Source: Mayamaea pseudoterrestris (taxonomy: Eukaryota; Bacillariophyta; Bacillariophyceae; Sellaphorales; Sellaphoraceae). From it: a stretch of 64,000 nucleotides of DNA. Shown here one piece after another: positions 1 to 9,182 of the stretch. Both the position numbers and the translations under genes were made by a program. The DNA is taken from NCBI GenBank assembly GCA_027923505.1, contig BROI01000012.1, positions 910,516-974,515 on the forward strand. The letters are read 5' to 3'. The stretch's first letter is position 1; the number at the start of each line of letters is the position of its first letter. The notes below the pieces were generated by a model that saw nothing but the letters and a program-made list of their open reading frames with translations, was not told where the DNA came from and did no database searches.

Positions 1-65
1 GTGTACAAGTGTCAATTGTAGAACGCTTAAGACCAATCGATTCTGACCATTCTTCTTTTTTGCAG

Positions 66-555
66 AGCGGAGGGAGGCATTGTCAAGTTTGACGTAATTT
101 TTGGTCCTGCCTACAAGGGTATTTCGCTCGGCGCCCTTGTGAGCAGCGCTTTGTACAGCGACTTTGGCGTTGATGTCGGTTTTGCATACAATCGCAAGGA
201 GGCCAAGGATCATGGCGAAGGAGGAACGCTTGTTGGAGCTCCCATGCAAGGCAAGCGCGTCCTGGTGGTTGATGATGTAATAACGGCAGGAACTGCAATT
301 CGTGAAGCGTATACGCTACTGAAAGGTGTCGACGCTGAACCAATCGGTGTTGTTATTGCCCTTGATCGAGCTGAGATCCGATCGTTGGACGATCGGATAT
401 CAGCAGTGCAAGCAGTCTCGAGAGACTTGGGCTTGCACGTCGTTTCTATTGTCAGTTTGCCACAACTACAGGAATATCTGCAGCTAAGCAGCGAATTTGG
501 TGACGCAACAAGGGAAGCTATATCCGCCTATCGACGAGATTTTGGTGTTGAGTAA
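66..555 (+). CDS. UMP synthase, 3' exon (orotate phosphoribosyltransferase domain), partial
   Basis: This is the terminal exon of an orotate phosphoribosyltransferase. The enzyme joins orotate to PRPP to make OMP in de novo pyrimidine synthesis. A polypyrimidine tract and a TGCAG acceptor end at 65, and the open frame runs from there through D-V-I-F-G-P-A-Y-K-G, the R-K-E-A-K-D-H-G-E-G-G loop and the PRPP-binding stretch V-L-V-V-D-D-V-I-T-A-G-T-A. These are the classic OPRT blocks in the right order, and the frame closes with TAA at 553-555. The N-terminal part lies before the window. In stramenopiles OPRT is usually fused behind OMP decarboxylase, so this is probably the C-terminus of that inverted fusion; this is an inference because the upstream part is not visible. 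The exon boundary is read by eye. Confidence 0.9.
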
Positions 556-714
556 TATTGTATAAAATAAATGTCGAATAAACTGTAGACTATATTGATC
601 TTTATGCACGTATTACTATAGACGCCGGCACTGGAATCCTTGATGACATCATCTTGGTAGCAAGTCATCCTCCGCGCACAAAAGGCGTTCCTTTACCACA
701 CATCACATTGAGAT

Positions 715-1312
715 TTACATCAAGAGCGTAATTAGTCCAAGAGCAGCCGTTGCAGACAAAGCAGCCTTCGTTGCCGAGCTTTCTCCGCTTTGGATACCAG
801 CGGCATCGCGGTCAGTCGGCTCGGACAGGGCCAGTGTAGGCAATTCTGTGGTCAAGGACAAAGGCATTGAGCTTGGAATATCAGAAGGCGAATCTAGAAT
901 TGCATCAAGGAAAGGAAGACGGCATGAGCGAGAGTTCATCCAGCAAAGGACTCGGCTCGCCAGCGATTCGAGGCTGCGACGAGACAACAACAGATACGAC
1001 GTCTCACGCAACCACTCGCACCTGCACTTGCACTCAATTTAACGTACCAGATGAATATGCCGATGGTGCCAAGCTGGGTACATCTGATGGGGCTAGAGAA
1101 GGAGAATCGCTTGGGACAAACGATGGCGCGTCGGAAGGAACCAAACTTGGGGCGTCGGAATTGGCGGCAGCAAACTTTTCGCCAGTTGCAATGTTGAGCT
1201 TGCTCCACATTTCTTCCGTCTGCCCCTGCCCAAATACAAAACTAGTAGCGCAGAGCTGCAGAGCGAGGAGTTGAACGATCATAATCATGTTTCTCATGGT
1301 TGAATTGTACAT
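715..1312 (-). CDS. secreted or cell-surface protein with S-D-x-P-S repeats (two exons)
   Basis: I read exons at 1312-1048 and 893-715, joined by a 154-nt intron with a GTACGT donor and a TTCTAG acceptor. The junction keeps the repeat in register (...AYSS|DSPSDIPSS...), which supports it. The protein of about 147 aa begins with a hydrophobic signal peptide (MRNMIMIVQLLALQLC, then FVFGQ). It carries tandem P-S-D-x-P-S-L/F-x units and ends in a short hydrophobic tail after a small-residue stretch (TKAALSATAALGLITLLM), as in GPI-anchored proteins. S-D-x-P-S repeats are a common low-complexity feature of diatom secreted and wall-associated proteins. No enzymatic domain is visible. The start could be the Met at 1312 or the one at 1297. 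Function is unknown; an extracellular or surface location is inferred from the two end signals. Confidence 0.6.
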
Positions 1313-1952
1313 CGCTGAATTATCGAATTGATTTTGTTGTGGTGTGAATGGAGAAGAAAAGTGTGACGGGAGCAAGTGCAAGAGGCGTTATATATGCCCT
1401 TTTGAGCGAGCCAATCGGCTGACTCCTCGTCCAGCGATGAAAGATACCATGCGATGACAGGCTCGCTCGATCAAGACACAAAGCCAATTGCATCACAATT
1501 TCGCCATGGGAAGATGACATTGAGAGTCAAGTGATGGTCGCCCCACCAATTCTATCGGCAGCCACAATGATACAGTAGTTCTAAGATCCTGCATGTCCAT
1601 CCATGTGACTTGATAAATATAGTCAACACATCTCAATATCCTAGGAAATTTCGTGGTTTAACAACGCTCAATGCATCATTTCCTCGCGACGCCATGTCAA
1701 GAAATTATGCACGCATACACCTGCGCGATGCTCGCCATACGTGGAGGAAAATGGAAGTGAAGCCGTTGAACCCTTTGGTAATTAGTAATTTCGTTGTTCG
1801 TATTAAATCTCACTGTTTTTCTCGGCACCACGTATGCCAATCTGTGAGCTACTTGCGATGCTGGAACCTAGAACTACTCCTACAAGTTTAGCAGTACGAT
1901 GATGCTGTAATACAGAATGGTTATCAATCCCCATCATGCACGACTCGTTGAC
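1313..1952. other. intergenic, no gene seen
   Basis: This 640-bp stretch holds the 5' flank of the SDxPS gene and the 3' flank of the downstream P450. The open frames in it are short, start without support and resemble nothing known. Confidence 0.5.
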
Positions 1953-3874
1953 CTATTTCTTCTCGCGACGTGTAATTCTCATGGGTAAACAGTCATCGGG
2001 ATGCTGTACCACCGCCACTTTGCCCGGCAAAAGTTTGTAGTTGGGCAAAGTATCAAAGCGCAAATGTTTCAGTAGCCCAGCTAAAACAATCGTAGCTTCT
2101 TGAAGCGCAAAGCGACCGCCTGGGCAGTTGCGCGCGCCACCGCTAAACGTGAAAAATGCATGCATGTTGGCTGCCGGAACATCTCCATCAGGACCTGTCG
2201 TTGTCGAATCGCGCTCCACCCACGTTCCCTGTTTATTCATGACAACCCATCGCTCCGGAATAAAGTCATTGCCGCGCTCAAAGTTGTGTTCCAAACGCTG
2301 AATCATCCAAATGGGAATGTAGACAGTCGTGCCCATTGGAACGACAAAGCCGTCGTGAAGCGTGACATCCTTTCGCAACTTGCGCAGCGTCGCTGGCGCC
2401 GGAGGAAACAGACGCAAGGCTTCCCGCACCACGGCATGGCAGTATTGTAGCTTGTCAGTGTCAATTAGATCCGTACAAGCGTCAATCTCCTTCAAGCAAC
2501 GTTCATACGCTTGATTGTCCTGGCTGACAAGGTACAAGGCATACGAGAGCGTAATTGACGTTGTATCATAACCAGCAAAGAGGAGCGTCATCATGATATC
2601 CGTCAAAACCTCATCAACGTTTGTTGATTCAGCAGCAACTGACTCGTCCTTATCCTTGCTTGATTCGTGGGCGTCGCACATGTAGGCCAGCAAATCCCGC
2701 TTGCCGTTGGCAAACGTGACAGTACCGGCATGTCGTTGACGAACTTGCTCCACCAAAAACTCTCGCAGCAGGGTCTGAGATTCCTTATGCTGGCGATTCA
2801 ACTCTGTCGGATACGAGTAAAAGTAGTTGCTTGGACGCAACGGATTAGTGTTGAACCGCGTTGTCATGCCGGCAGCGAGTGTGTCAAAGGCCGTGGCAAA
2901 GGGCGACGAGACAAGCGTCTTGGAGCTTCCAAAGTCACAGGAAAATGCGGCAAGGCCAAATACATCCATGGTAATCATCTTCATAAGGGGCTCTACCTTT
3001 GTTTCGTAGCATTTGTCGTCGAGCGAGTCAATCTTGTGCAGCAAGGACTTGCACATGGTGTCGACAACTTTGACCATGGCTTCCTTGTACGATGCCAGAC
3101 CAGTAGGGGTAAATGTTTTAGCGATCTGATCGAAGAGCATTGAAAGGTCAAAGTAAACAAGTATGAGTTAAGCGTCTCACGTCATGTTTCAAATTCACAA
3201 ATCCAATTATCACAATGTCGTCTGTATCAAGCACTCACCGCTGACCGATGATGCTTCCAAACCTTGCCATGTAGTATGAGTAAGTTATTATAACCCAAGA
3301 ATTGCTTCAAATGCTTGTCCAGAATCTTGATCGGCTCCCGATACTCCTCCACCATGAGTACTTGCCGCGCATCCTCCCAGTGGCTCACGCTCAAGCCGGG
3401 CGAAAAGACGTGCCAATATCCAGTCCGCCCATTCTTGTCGGCACTGTCAACAGATACCCATCGTTGGGCCTCCTGAAAGTCTGGATTCAAATAGGGTAAA
3501 TGACCGTATAGCAAGTGAAAGCCTGGGCCTTGTGGCGTTGGAAGTGAGTCAAATGGTTTGACGAATCTTCGACGGCAAAGAGAGTGGTAAACGTAGGTGA
3601 CGAGCGCCAAAGCGAGACCGAATCCAATCGACAGCCACAACGGCGAGAACAAGACTCCAACGAAACTCATGATGCGGCTCCTGCTGTTTATTAATGACTT
3701 GAAAGTGTCAGAAGCGAACGTGGAATTGGCAACCAGGATCATCAAACCCATCATTGATCTCGTTTTGATCGCTAGCGAACCTCCTGGATCAGAATTCCGA
3801 GTACCGTTCCGACGTTTTTCGATGATTGGATGACTCATCGGATCCTTCGTCACGCGCGTCACGCATTCGACCAT
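1953..3874 (-). CDS. cytochrome P450 (two exons, complete)
   Basis: A heme-thiolate monooxygenase, probably ER-anchored. Exons are 3874-3239 and 3125-1953, with a 113-nt intron (GTGAGT donor, GATCAG acceptor). The splice reads ...WKHHRSA|IAKTFTPTGL..., matching the C-helix W-x-x-x-R block followed by the usual F-T-x-x-x-L. The N-terminus has a membrane anchor (MSFVGVLFSPLWLSIGFGLA...). The body shows the I-helix A-G-Y-D-T-T-S, the K-helix E-A-L-R, the P-E-R-W block and the full heme motif F-S-G-G-A-R-N-C-P-G-G. About 602 aa if started at 3874. A later Met at 3670 begins directly at the anchor and may be the true start, giving about 534 aa, nearer the family norm. The spacing resembles the CYP4 clan, but substrate cannot be told. 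It is divergent from the AIF-like gene, with starts 147 bp apart. Confidence 0.9.
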
Positions 3875-4020
3875 GGCATGAACTGCTACAAACTGAATGT
3901 ATGTAGTAGCTGCTAAAATGCAACCCTTTCGTCATGGCAAACTCAGGAATAAATGAGAACGAGGCTAGATGTTATTAATCATATTATAGAGGACAAAAAA
4001 AATCATTTGGCTCAAGCAGC

Positions 4021-6456
4021 ATGAAACCTCCAAGATGTGTTTCCATCTCGGATCTTGTTCGCATCTTTGGAGCTGCTGGAATTATTCAAGGGATTGGAAA
4101 TGAACAGATTAAATCGACAAAATGCCAGCAATATACAAGGAGAAAGGAGTCAGGCTTGTCCGTGTCGAAATGCGCTACCAAGGACGCCGATGCTGATCGA
4201 ACTCTTTGCAAGCGTCCGACGACGGAACGAGTCTCGCCTTTGACCGCATCGGTCGTTCTCGCGCAGTCTCCATATGCTGCTCCAAGCCCAACGACCAAGC
4301 AAAAATGTGAGAGCAATTCATCAGATAAAGCTCATATAGAACGATACGATTTTGTCGTTGTTGGAAACGGACTGGCTGGTCAAGCAGCCGTGCAGGAATT
4401 GATTCGTCAATGTCCAAACGCAACGATTGCCGTTATTGATCCCTTGTACAATGTACAATCTGCCATGAGAAGCAAGAGTCAGCAAGAAGAAAGCAATAGA
4501 TCGAATGTTAAATATCATGCAAAGGCTGCAAACTTTTTAAACCCGCGTCAACGGACGATCCGACTGGCAGCAACTGCCGACGGTGAAGACGAATGTTTAA
4601 TTTCCTATCGACACGCTGTGTTGCTCGCTACTGGCGCGCGAGGAGCTCCCATTCCTCACTACATATACGACGAGACGGCAAAATCTCGCATACTGACGTT
4701 GCGAATGCGAACTTTGACACCCAACGACGAAAAGAGCACCTCCGCGCTCATGTTGCCGGAGCAAATTATGCATCATGCGCTTCAGTCGGCGAGTCGCGGA
4801 CAACGAATTGCCATACTTGGCAGTGGATGGGACGCAGTCGCCCTGGCGCTCCAAGTTGGAGCTGCGAGTCTGCGCAACAAGCGTCCCATGCTCATCATGG
4901 GCGCGTCGGGTCCGCTCAGTCATGTGCTGCCAAACTACTTGGTGACGGCTGTTTCCAAGCGTTTGAAGAGCAAGCATGTATACGTCAAGGATCGAACGCT
5001 GATTCGATATATTTCCGAAGCAGCTCAAGATGAAAGTAACGGCAAGCAGCAACCACAACTGCAAATTTACACTGCCAAATCGTTTGACTTTTTGGATTCG
5101 CGTGTGGATGCAGCTGACTGGGTCGTTGCCGCGCCTGATGCGACTGGTCCTCGTGGATCGGCGTCACTTGGAAGTGGTTTGATTCCGGACCATTTGAATG
5201 CTACAATTAATGGTCGAAGCTGGTACCAAAGTTGGTCCGACATGACAGTGTCGTCCGAAACGGATCCCATGTCCCTTGCCTGCTATCAGGAGGATGGCCG
5301 CATAGCAGTGAATGCCGAGCTCTGCGCCTGCACTGGTGTGTTCGCGGCTGGATCCGTGGCCAAGCTTCCCAACAGCTTCACTGGTCACGCTGACGTAGCT
5401 GGGGAAGGTGCAGACGATGCCATCAACGCTGGTCGAGTCGCTGCGCACAACATGGCGCTGCATCATCAAGCGTACGGCAACCAATCCACGAGCACCTTGT
5501 TTCGAACTAGCAATTCACTGGTAGCGCCGGCAACTAAAGATCCGACACCGGTGTTTCGAACAGACAATGTTTTGAATGGAACAGATAGTCGCTCCATCCT
5601 ATCTGAGAATGGAATTAATGCTTTGATGGTCGGTCATTGTGACGCGGAGCGGTTTACGACCATTGGAGTTTGGTGGACGAACCAAGCAACGCAGCGGCGG
5701 GTGCTGGCTGAGACGGACGACGCTCAGCAGCCCACGCTTCGTCACCGTAAATCGATCCCAGACTCGCTGAAATCAGTCTATGGGCTCGGCATTGTTTACT
5801 ATTTTGATCGCAATGGACATGTCCGCGGCATTACGACATGGGGTCTACCTGTTGCAACGAAAGATTCGTCAAGCTCAGATCTTGTAGAAGAAATGAAACA
5901 CATGATACGAACCAATGGCGGGTTTCAGTCGGTTGGATCCGATGTTGAGCAAATGAGAATGATCCACTACCTGACCGAGTCTAGTCGCAAGCTAGTCAGT
6001 AGCTGTTTGTCATCCAGTCGGCCAAGCAACGGAAGGATTGCAGACGACAATGAGCGACTACAACTTGCCGCCGATCTACCGAAACCGCTAATTCGCTTCA
6101 CGCAAAGTCGCCGCAATAGTATCCGTACTGGCTTGTTAAAGCGAAAGGAAGGTCACTCTTTTGGAGTCTTGGGTGAAGACTTATTCGCGCGCTACCAACA
6201 AGCTACCCATGAAGTAAGCTTGACCAAGCCAGACATGAATTTGAACGTTGGATACGCAGCGCAGCAGGCGCAGGACCGGTACGATTGGAGCGTTTGGGAG
6301 CAAAAGGAGATGCAGTGGGAGGAGAATGAAGCAATAGCTCGTCCTCCCCGAGAAGATCCACTATGGATCCGCAAGGGCGACGAAGTCCGACAAACTAGCG
6401 CCAAGGACAATTTGTTGGCTGCGTTCAACAAGGCGCTGTGGGGTCATTCCGGGTAG
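4021..6456 (+). CDS. apoptosis-inducing-factor-like FAD/NAD(P)H oxidoreductase
   Basis: Single-exon protein of 811 aa. A FAD-binding Rossmann motif lies near residues 109-135 (YDFVVVGNGLAGQAAV). A second dinucleotide fold lies near 260 (RIAILGSGWDAVALA). The signature R-I-A-V-N-A-E-L-x-A followed by G-V-F-A-A-G-S-V near 430-450 parallels the AIF segment that ends the FAD site. A later Y-G-L-G-I-V-Y-Y-F stretch followed by V-R-G-I-T-T-W resembles the AIF C-terminal domain. AIF proteins are mitochondrial NADH oxidoreductases with roles in complex I assembly and cell death. The first 105 residues are poorly conserved and may hold a targeting signal, though no clear presequence is evident. It is about 200 aa longer than animal AIFM1, mainly in inserts around 470-560 and 640-720. 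Family assignment is fairly secure; mitochondrial location is inference. Confidence 0.75.
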   Translation: MKPPRCVSISDLVRIFGAAGIIQGIGNEQIKSTKCQQYTRRKESGLSVSKCATKDADADRTLCKRPTTERVSPLTASVVLAQSPYAAPSPTTKQKCESNSSDKAHIERYDFVVVGNGLAGQAAVQELIRQCPNATIAVIDPLYNVQSAMRSKSQQEESNRSNVKYHAKAANFLNPRQRTIRLAATADGEDECLISYRHAVLLATGARGAPIPHYIYDETAKSRILTLRMRTLTPNDEKSTSALMLPEQIMHHALQSASRGQRIAILGSGWDAVALALQVGAASLRNKRPMLIMGASGPLSHVLPNYLVTAVSKRLKSKHVYVKDRTLIRYISEAAQDESNGKQQPQLQIYTAKSFDFLDSRVDAADWVVAAPDATGPRGSASLGSGLIPDHLNATINGRSWYQSWSDMTVSSETDPMSLACYQEDGRIAVNAELCACTGVFAAGSVAKLPNSFTGHADVAGEGADDAINAGRVAAHNMALHHQAYGNQSTSTLFRTSNSLVAPATKDPTPVFRTDNVLNGTDSRSILSENGINALMVGHCDAERFTTIGVWWTNQATQRRVLAETDDAQQPTLRHRKSIPDSLKSVYGLGIVYYFDRNGHVRGITTWGLPVATKDSSSSDLVEEMKHMIRTNGGFQSVGSDVEQMRMIHYLTESSRKLVSSCLSSSRPSNGRIADDNERLQLAADLPKPLIRFTQSRRNSIRTGLLKRKEGHSFGVLGEDLFARYQQATHEVSLTKPDMNLNVGYAAQQAQDRYDWSVWEQKEMQWEENEAIARPPREDPLWIRKGDEVRQTSAKDNLLAAFNKALWGHSG

Positions 6457-6661
6457 TGTAGCTCGCTCGTTGTAGTGGTCGCAAAATTGCAAGCTTTCGG
6501 ACAATGCCTTGAAAGCTTGTGTAAATACAGAACTAGTAGTAAACACCATATAGATGCAGCTTGCACAGTTACAGTAATTGCTCAAAGTTACAGTTTATAA
6601 TATAGTTTATGAGTGAGTGCTTGCGATTTTTTGCAAACGCGAAACAGCGCTTGTTTTTGTT

Positions 6662-7453
6662 TTACGCTTCCATTGCTAGCCCATGCCGCAGCATACGCTG
6701 CTTCCACTTATGCTCCTGTTGTCTATTGCGATATTGCTCACGCAACCAAGCATGCTTCTCCTTTGACATGAAATGAGCTGGATGAACAAATTGTCCCGTT
6801 GGCAGTTGCACAAACTGAGCTTCCTCCGCCGCCATGCGCCAGTCAAACTGCTCGTAGGCATATTCAATGGTATTGCGTGACGCTTGGCGCTTGATTTCGC
6901 GCTGCGAGTTCCAAATCATCGACTTTTGCTCGTAGGAATCGCGGTGAGGAATCTCATACACCTTGACCTGCGGGTCAAAGGAAACTTTGTAGGTTCGTCC
7001 CTGTTGCTGCTGCATGGACGCGTCATCGTCTTGTGAAACAACGCTCGCGTCGTCTTCGACAATGGAAACAACCGGAAGTAGACATGGGATCTCGTCACTT
7101 TCAGTTTCGTGTAGCAGTGTGATTGGACCATGCTCATTGTAGTAGTGTTCGTCTTGTTGCTGCATTGATGCATGCATTGGAAGATGCCGACGTGCCATTG
7201 ACTTGCTGCTGCTGCTTGTTGCTGTAGGTGGCGGAGCAAAGCTGCTTCCGGGCCGACGATGGAAATCCATCTTGCGGTTCAAACGTTGGCGCAGCACATT
7301 CTTACTGTTTGCTTCTGGTGAGTAGACGGCATACTGATGAGATTGGTAGCAGCAAGGAACGACAAAGCCGTGGTGGTACGCCATGGCTGGATGATATTGT
7401 TGATAATGTCCTGGTCTCGGGCGAATGGGATGAGGGTGCTGAAGGACTGTCAT
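6662..7453 (-). CDS. hypothetical protein, diatom-type
   Basis: Single-exon protein of 263 aa. The N-terminus is rich in H, P, Q and Y. An acidic middle follows (SIVEDDASVVSQDDDAS). The C-terminal 100 residues look folded: V-S-F-D-P-Q-V-K-V-Y-E-I-P-H-R-D-S-Y, then I-W-N-S-Q-R-E-I-K, then E-Q-F-D-W-R-M-A-A-E-E. From memory, this order ('V-x-F-x-x-x-V-x-V-x-x-I', an aromatic or charged spacer, then W/E-rich helices) recurs in many uncharacterised diatom proteins. No catalytic motif, signal peptide or membrane segment is seen. It is convergent with the AIF-like gene, 205 bp away. I assign no function. Confidence 0.7.
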   Translation of the reverse strand: MTVLQHPHPIRPRPGHYQQYHPAMAYHHGFVVPCCYQSHQYAVYSPEANSKNVLRQRLNRKMDFHRRPGSSFAPPPTATSSSSKSMARRHLPMHASMQQQDEHYYNEHGPITLLHETESDEIPCLLPVVSIVEDDASVVSQDDDASMQQQQGRTYKVSFDPQVKVYEIPHRDSYEQKSMIWNSQREIKRQASRNTIEYAYEQFDWRMAAEEAQFVQLPTGQFVHPAHFMSKEKHAWLREQYRNRQQEHKWKQRMLRHGLAMEA

Positions 7454-9182
7454 AATGTGGTTTGTCTTTTTTAAATCGTCTCGTTTCAGTCGTTGTCAAG
7501 ATTGTGATGAAGGAAAGTATTGGCTTGTTCCGACTGTGGGTCGTGTCTTTCGTGTGAGCCTCGGCGACGCGTAACGAAGAAGAAACGTGCCTCCGCGCAA
7601 GCATGGTTCGGATCGGCAAATAGCCGTTAAACGATCCGTTAAGAATCGTGTGGAAGCCTCGTGGTATGACGTGGTGCGACATGAGGACGTTCTAAGAGGC
7701 CGCATCGGCTGTTTTGGCGAGAACAAGCACCTCTTCGAAGCAATTTGACAATGGACACACAAAATGATGCTAAATGGCGAGGGATTTACGCTGGTCCGAT
7801 CCTTCATAGAAGATATGCATCGGAGGGAGATAAAAGACTCATCGACGAATGACGTTCTCGGCTTAACTCAAATACGCATCGGCTAAACTAAAAGAGTATG
7901 CACGACGCCTGATGGCCGAGGTACGCATGGCGAAGTCAAAACCAATAGGCACAGCAACTAAATGCTATATAGACAACAACCAACAAGTATACTACTGCGA
8001 CAATTTTATTGCACCGATACATACGGCAAACTGAGTCGTTTTTGACTGTTGGTTCAAGTTGAGGGAGCGGCAACTAGGAATTACTCAGTACGCATAAAGC
8101 GTCTGTTACTTGTTGCTTGTAGGCTGTCGCGCGGACACTGGCCGTTATCAGAACACCAGAGTTATGCACCGTGCAACGATTGCCGGGCATCAACGGCGTT
8201 TCAGCTCATCGTCATTACCAAAATGAGTCAAAGCTTTGGGTGCTCCCAGATATCAGTTCTGAAAGCGTGTGGTGCAAGTGAAATGGGACACGCTGTAGAT
8301 GGCAAAGCATCTACGTTGGATATCAAGTAGTTCCGGTTATTACAAAGCGACGCGTCCATGAAATATGACACTATGGAGTAGGACGCGTACGTTGACTTGA
8401 CGCGCTCGTGCTCTTCTTTTTGCTACCATCACCAAATGAACAATACGCAAAACCATAAAGCGCACCGACGATTATGTAAACTTAATCTACTCGAACATTG
8501 ACAAAGCGACATCCTCCCAGTCTAGCGACGCCTGATTCGAGCTGAGTACAAGTCAACATCGGTGACAATTAAGCGACGACGGTGGAGTCGACGCCTCCAA
8601 ATGATCCGGTTGACCTTACAGCACCGACCTTGGGTTCAGGCGTTTCGACTCCAACGTACAATCCATCTCGGCGTTCCCGACGTTGAGTTGCCAACAATTA
8701 AGTTGTGTAGCCGGGTTCTTCTTGAGCGCCCAGCAACTCCTTGATGCGACCCTTATGAGAATCGATTACATTTACAGTGCTCAACAACAATCCACACTCG
8801 AGGGCATCGCTGGCGCAACATCTCCGCGTAATCTGGCCTTCGTCATTCACGCTCCTTTTCACAACTTCTGCCACGTGTATGCCGTGCTGTATGAGATTTC
8901 TAATAAGCTGCAAACCAGCTTCATTTTAGTAGCAAGCCTAGCCGGTTGTTTTCGATTCCTTTGATGTTGTCGCTTTACTGTATCTTCAAGCACAGTCTAT
9001 TCATGTTATATCTTCGCGCCGCTTGGAGCATGCATCGCCGCAATGGACTGACGCGTTACGTCAACCAGTAGAGTTTCAACTCGACTACTTTTACCGGGTT
9101 GCATGTCAAATGAATTGGCCGACAGGGACTCGCGCTGTCTTCGTGCTGGCAATAAATGCTTTGGTAGGCTGGTATCGATTTG
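7454..9182. other. long intergenic region without an intact gene
   Basis: 1.7 kb lie between the hypothetical protein gene and the MscS gene. Open frames here are short and lack family resemblance, except for a decayed MscS-like piece near 8640-8790 that is listed separately. The rest holds the 5' flank of the gene ending at 7453 and the 3' flank of MscS; no RNA gene or mobile-element end is evident. Confidence 0.5.
8640..8790 (-). pseudogene. decayed fragment of an MscS-channel gene
   Basis: On the minus strand, 8755-8700 can be read as G-R-I-K-E-L-L-G-A-Q-E-E-P-G. It matches R-I-N-E-L-L-G-A-W-E-E-P in exon 3 of the intact MscS gene, and the DNA agrees over about 40 nt (around 10520-10560). 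Just downstream in minus-strand order, 8690-8650 reads S-G-T-P-R-W-I-V in another frame, resembling S-G-S-P-G-W-I-V in MscS exon 4. Stops and frame changes interrupt both. The two pieces lie about 0.8 kb apart in the intact gene but abut here, so a deletion is implied. Short similarities judged by eye can mislead, so this is tentative. Confidence 0.4.

Noticed and set aside
7496-8964. Several frames of 60-126 codons in the gap before MscS as genes
   Set aside because: Translations look random and overlap on both strands; only the small MscS-like patch has any similarity.
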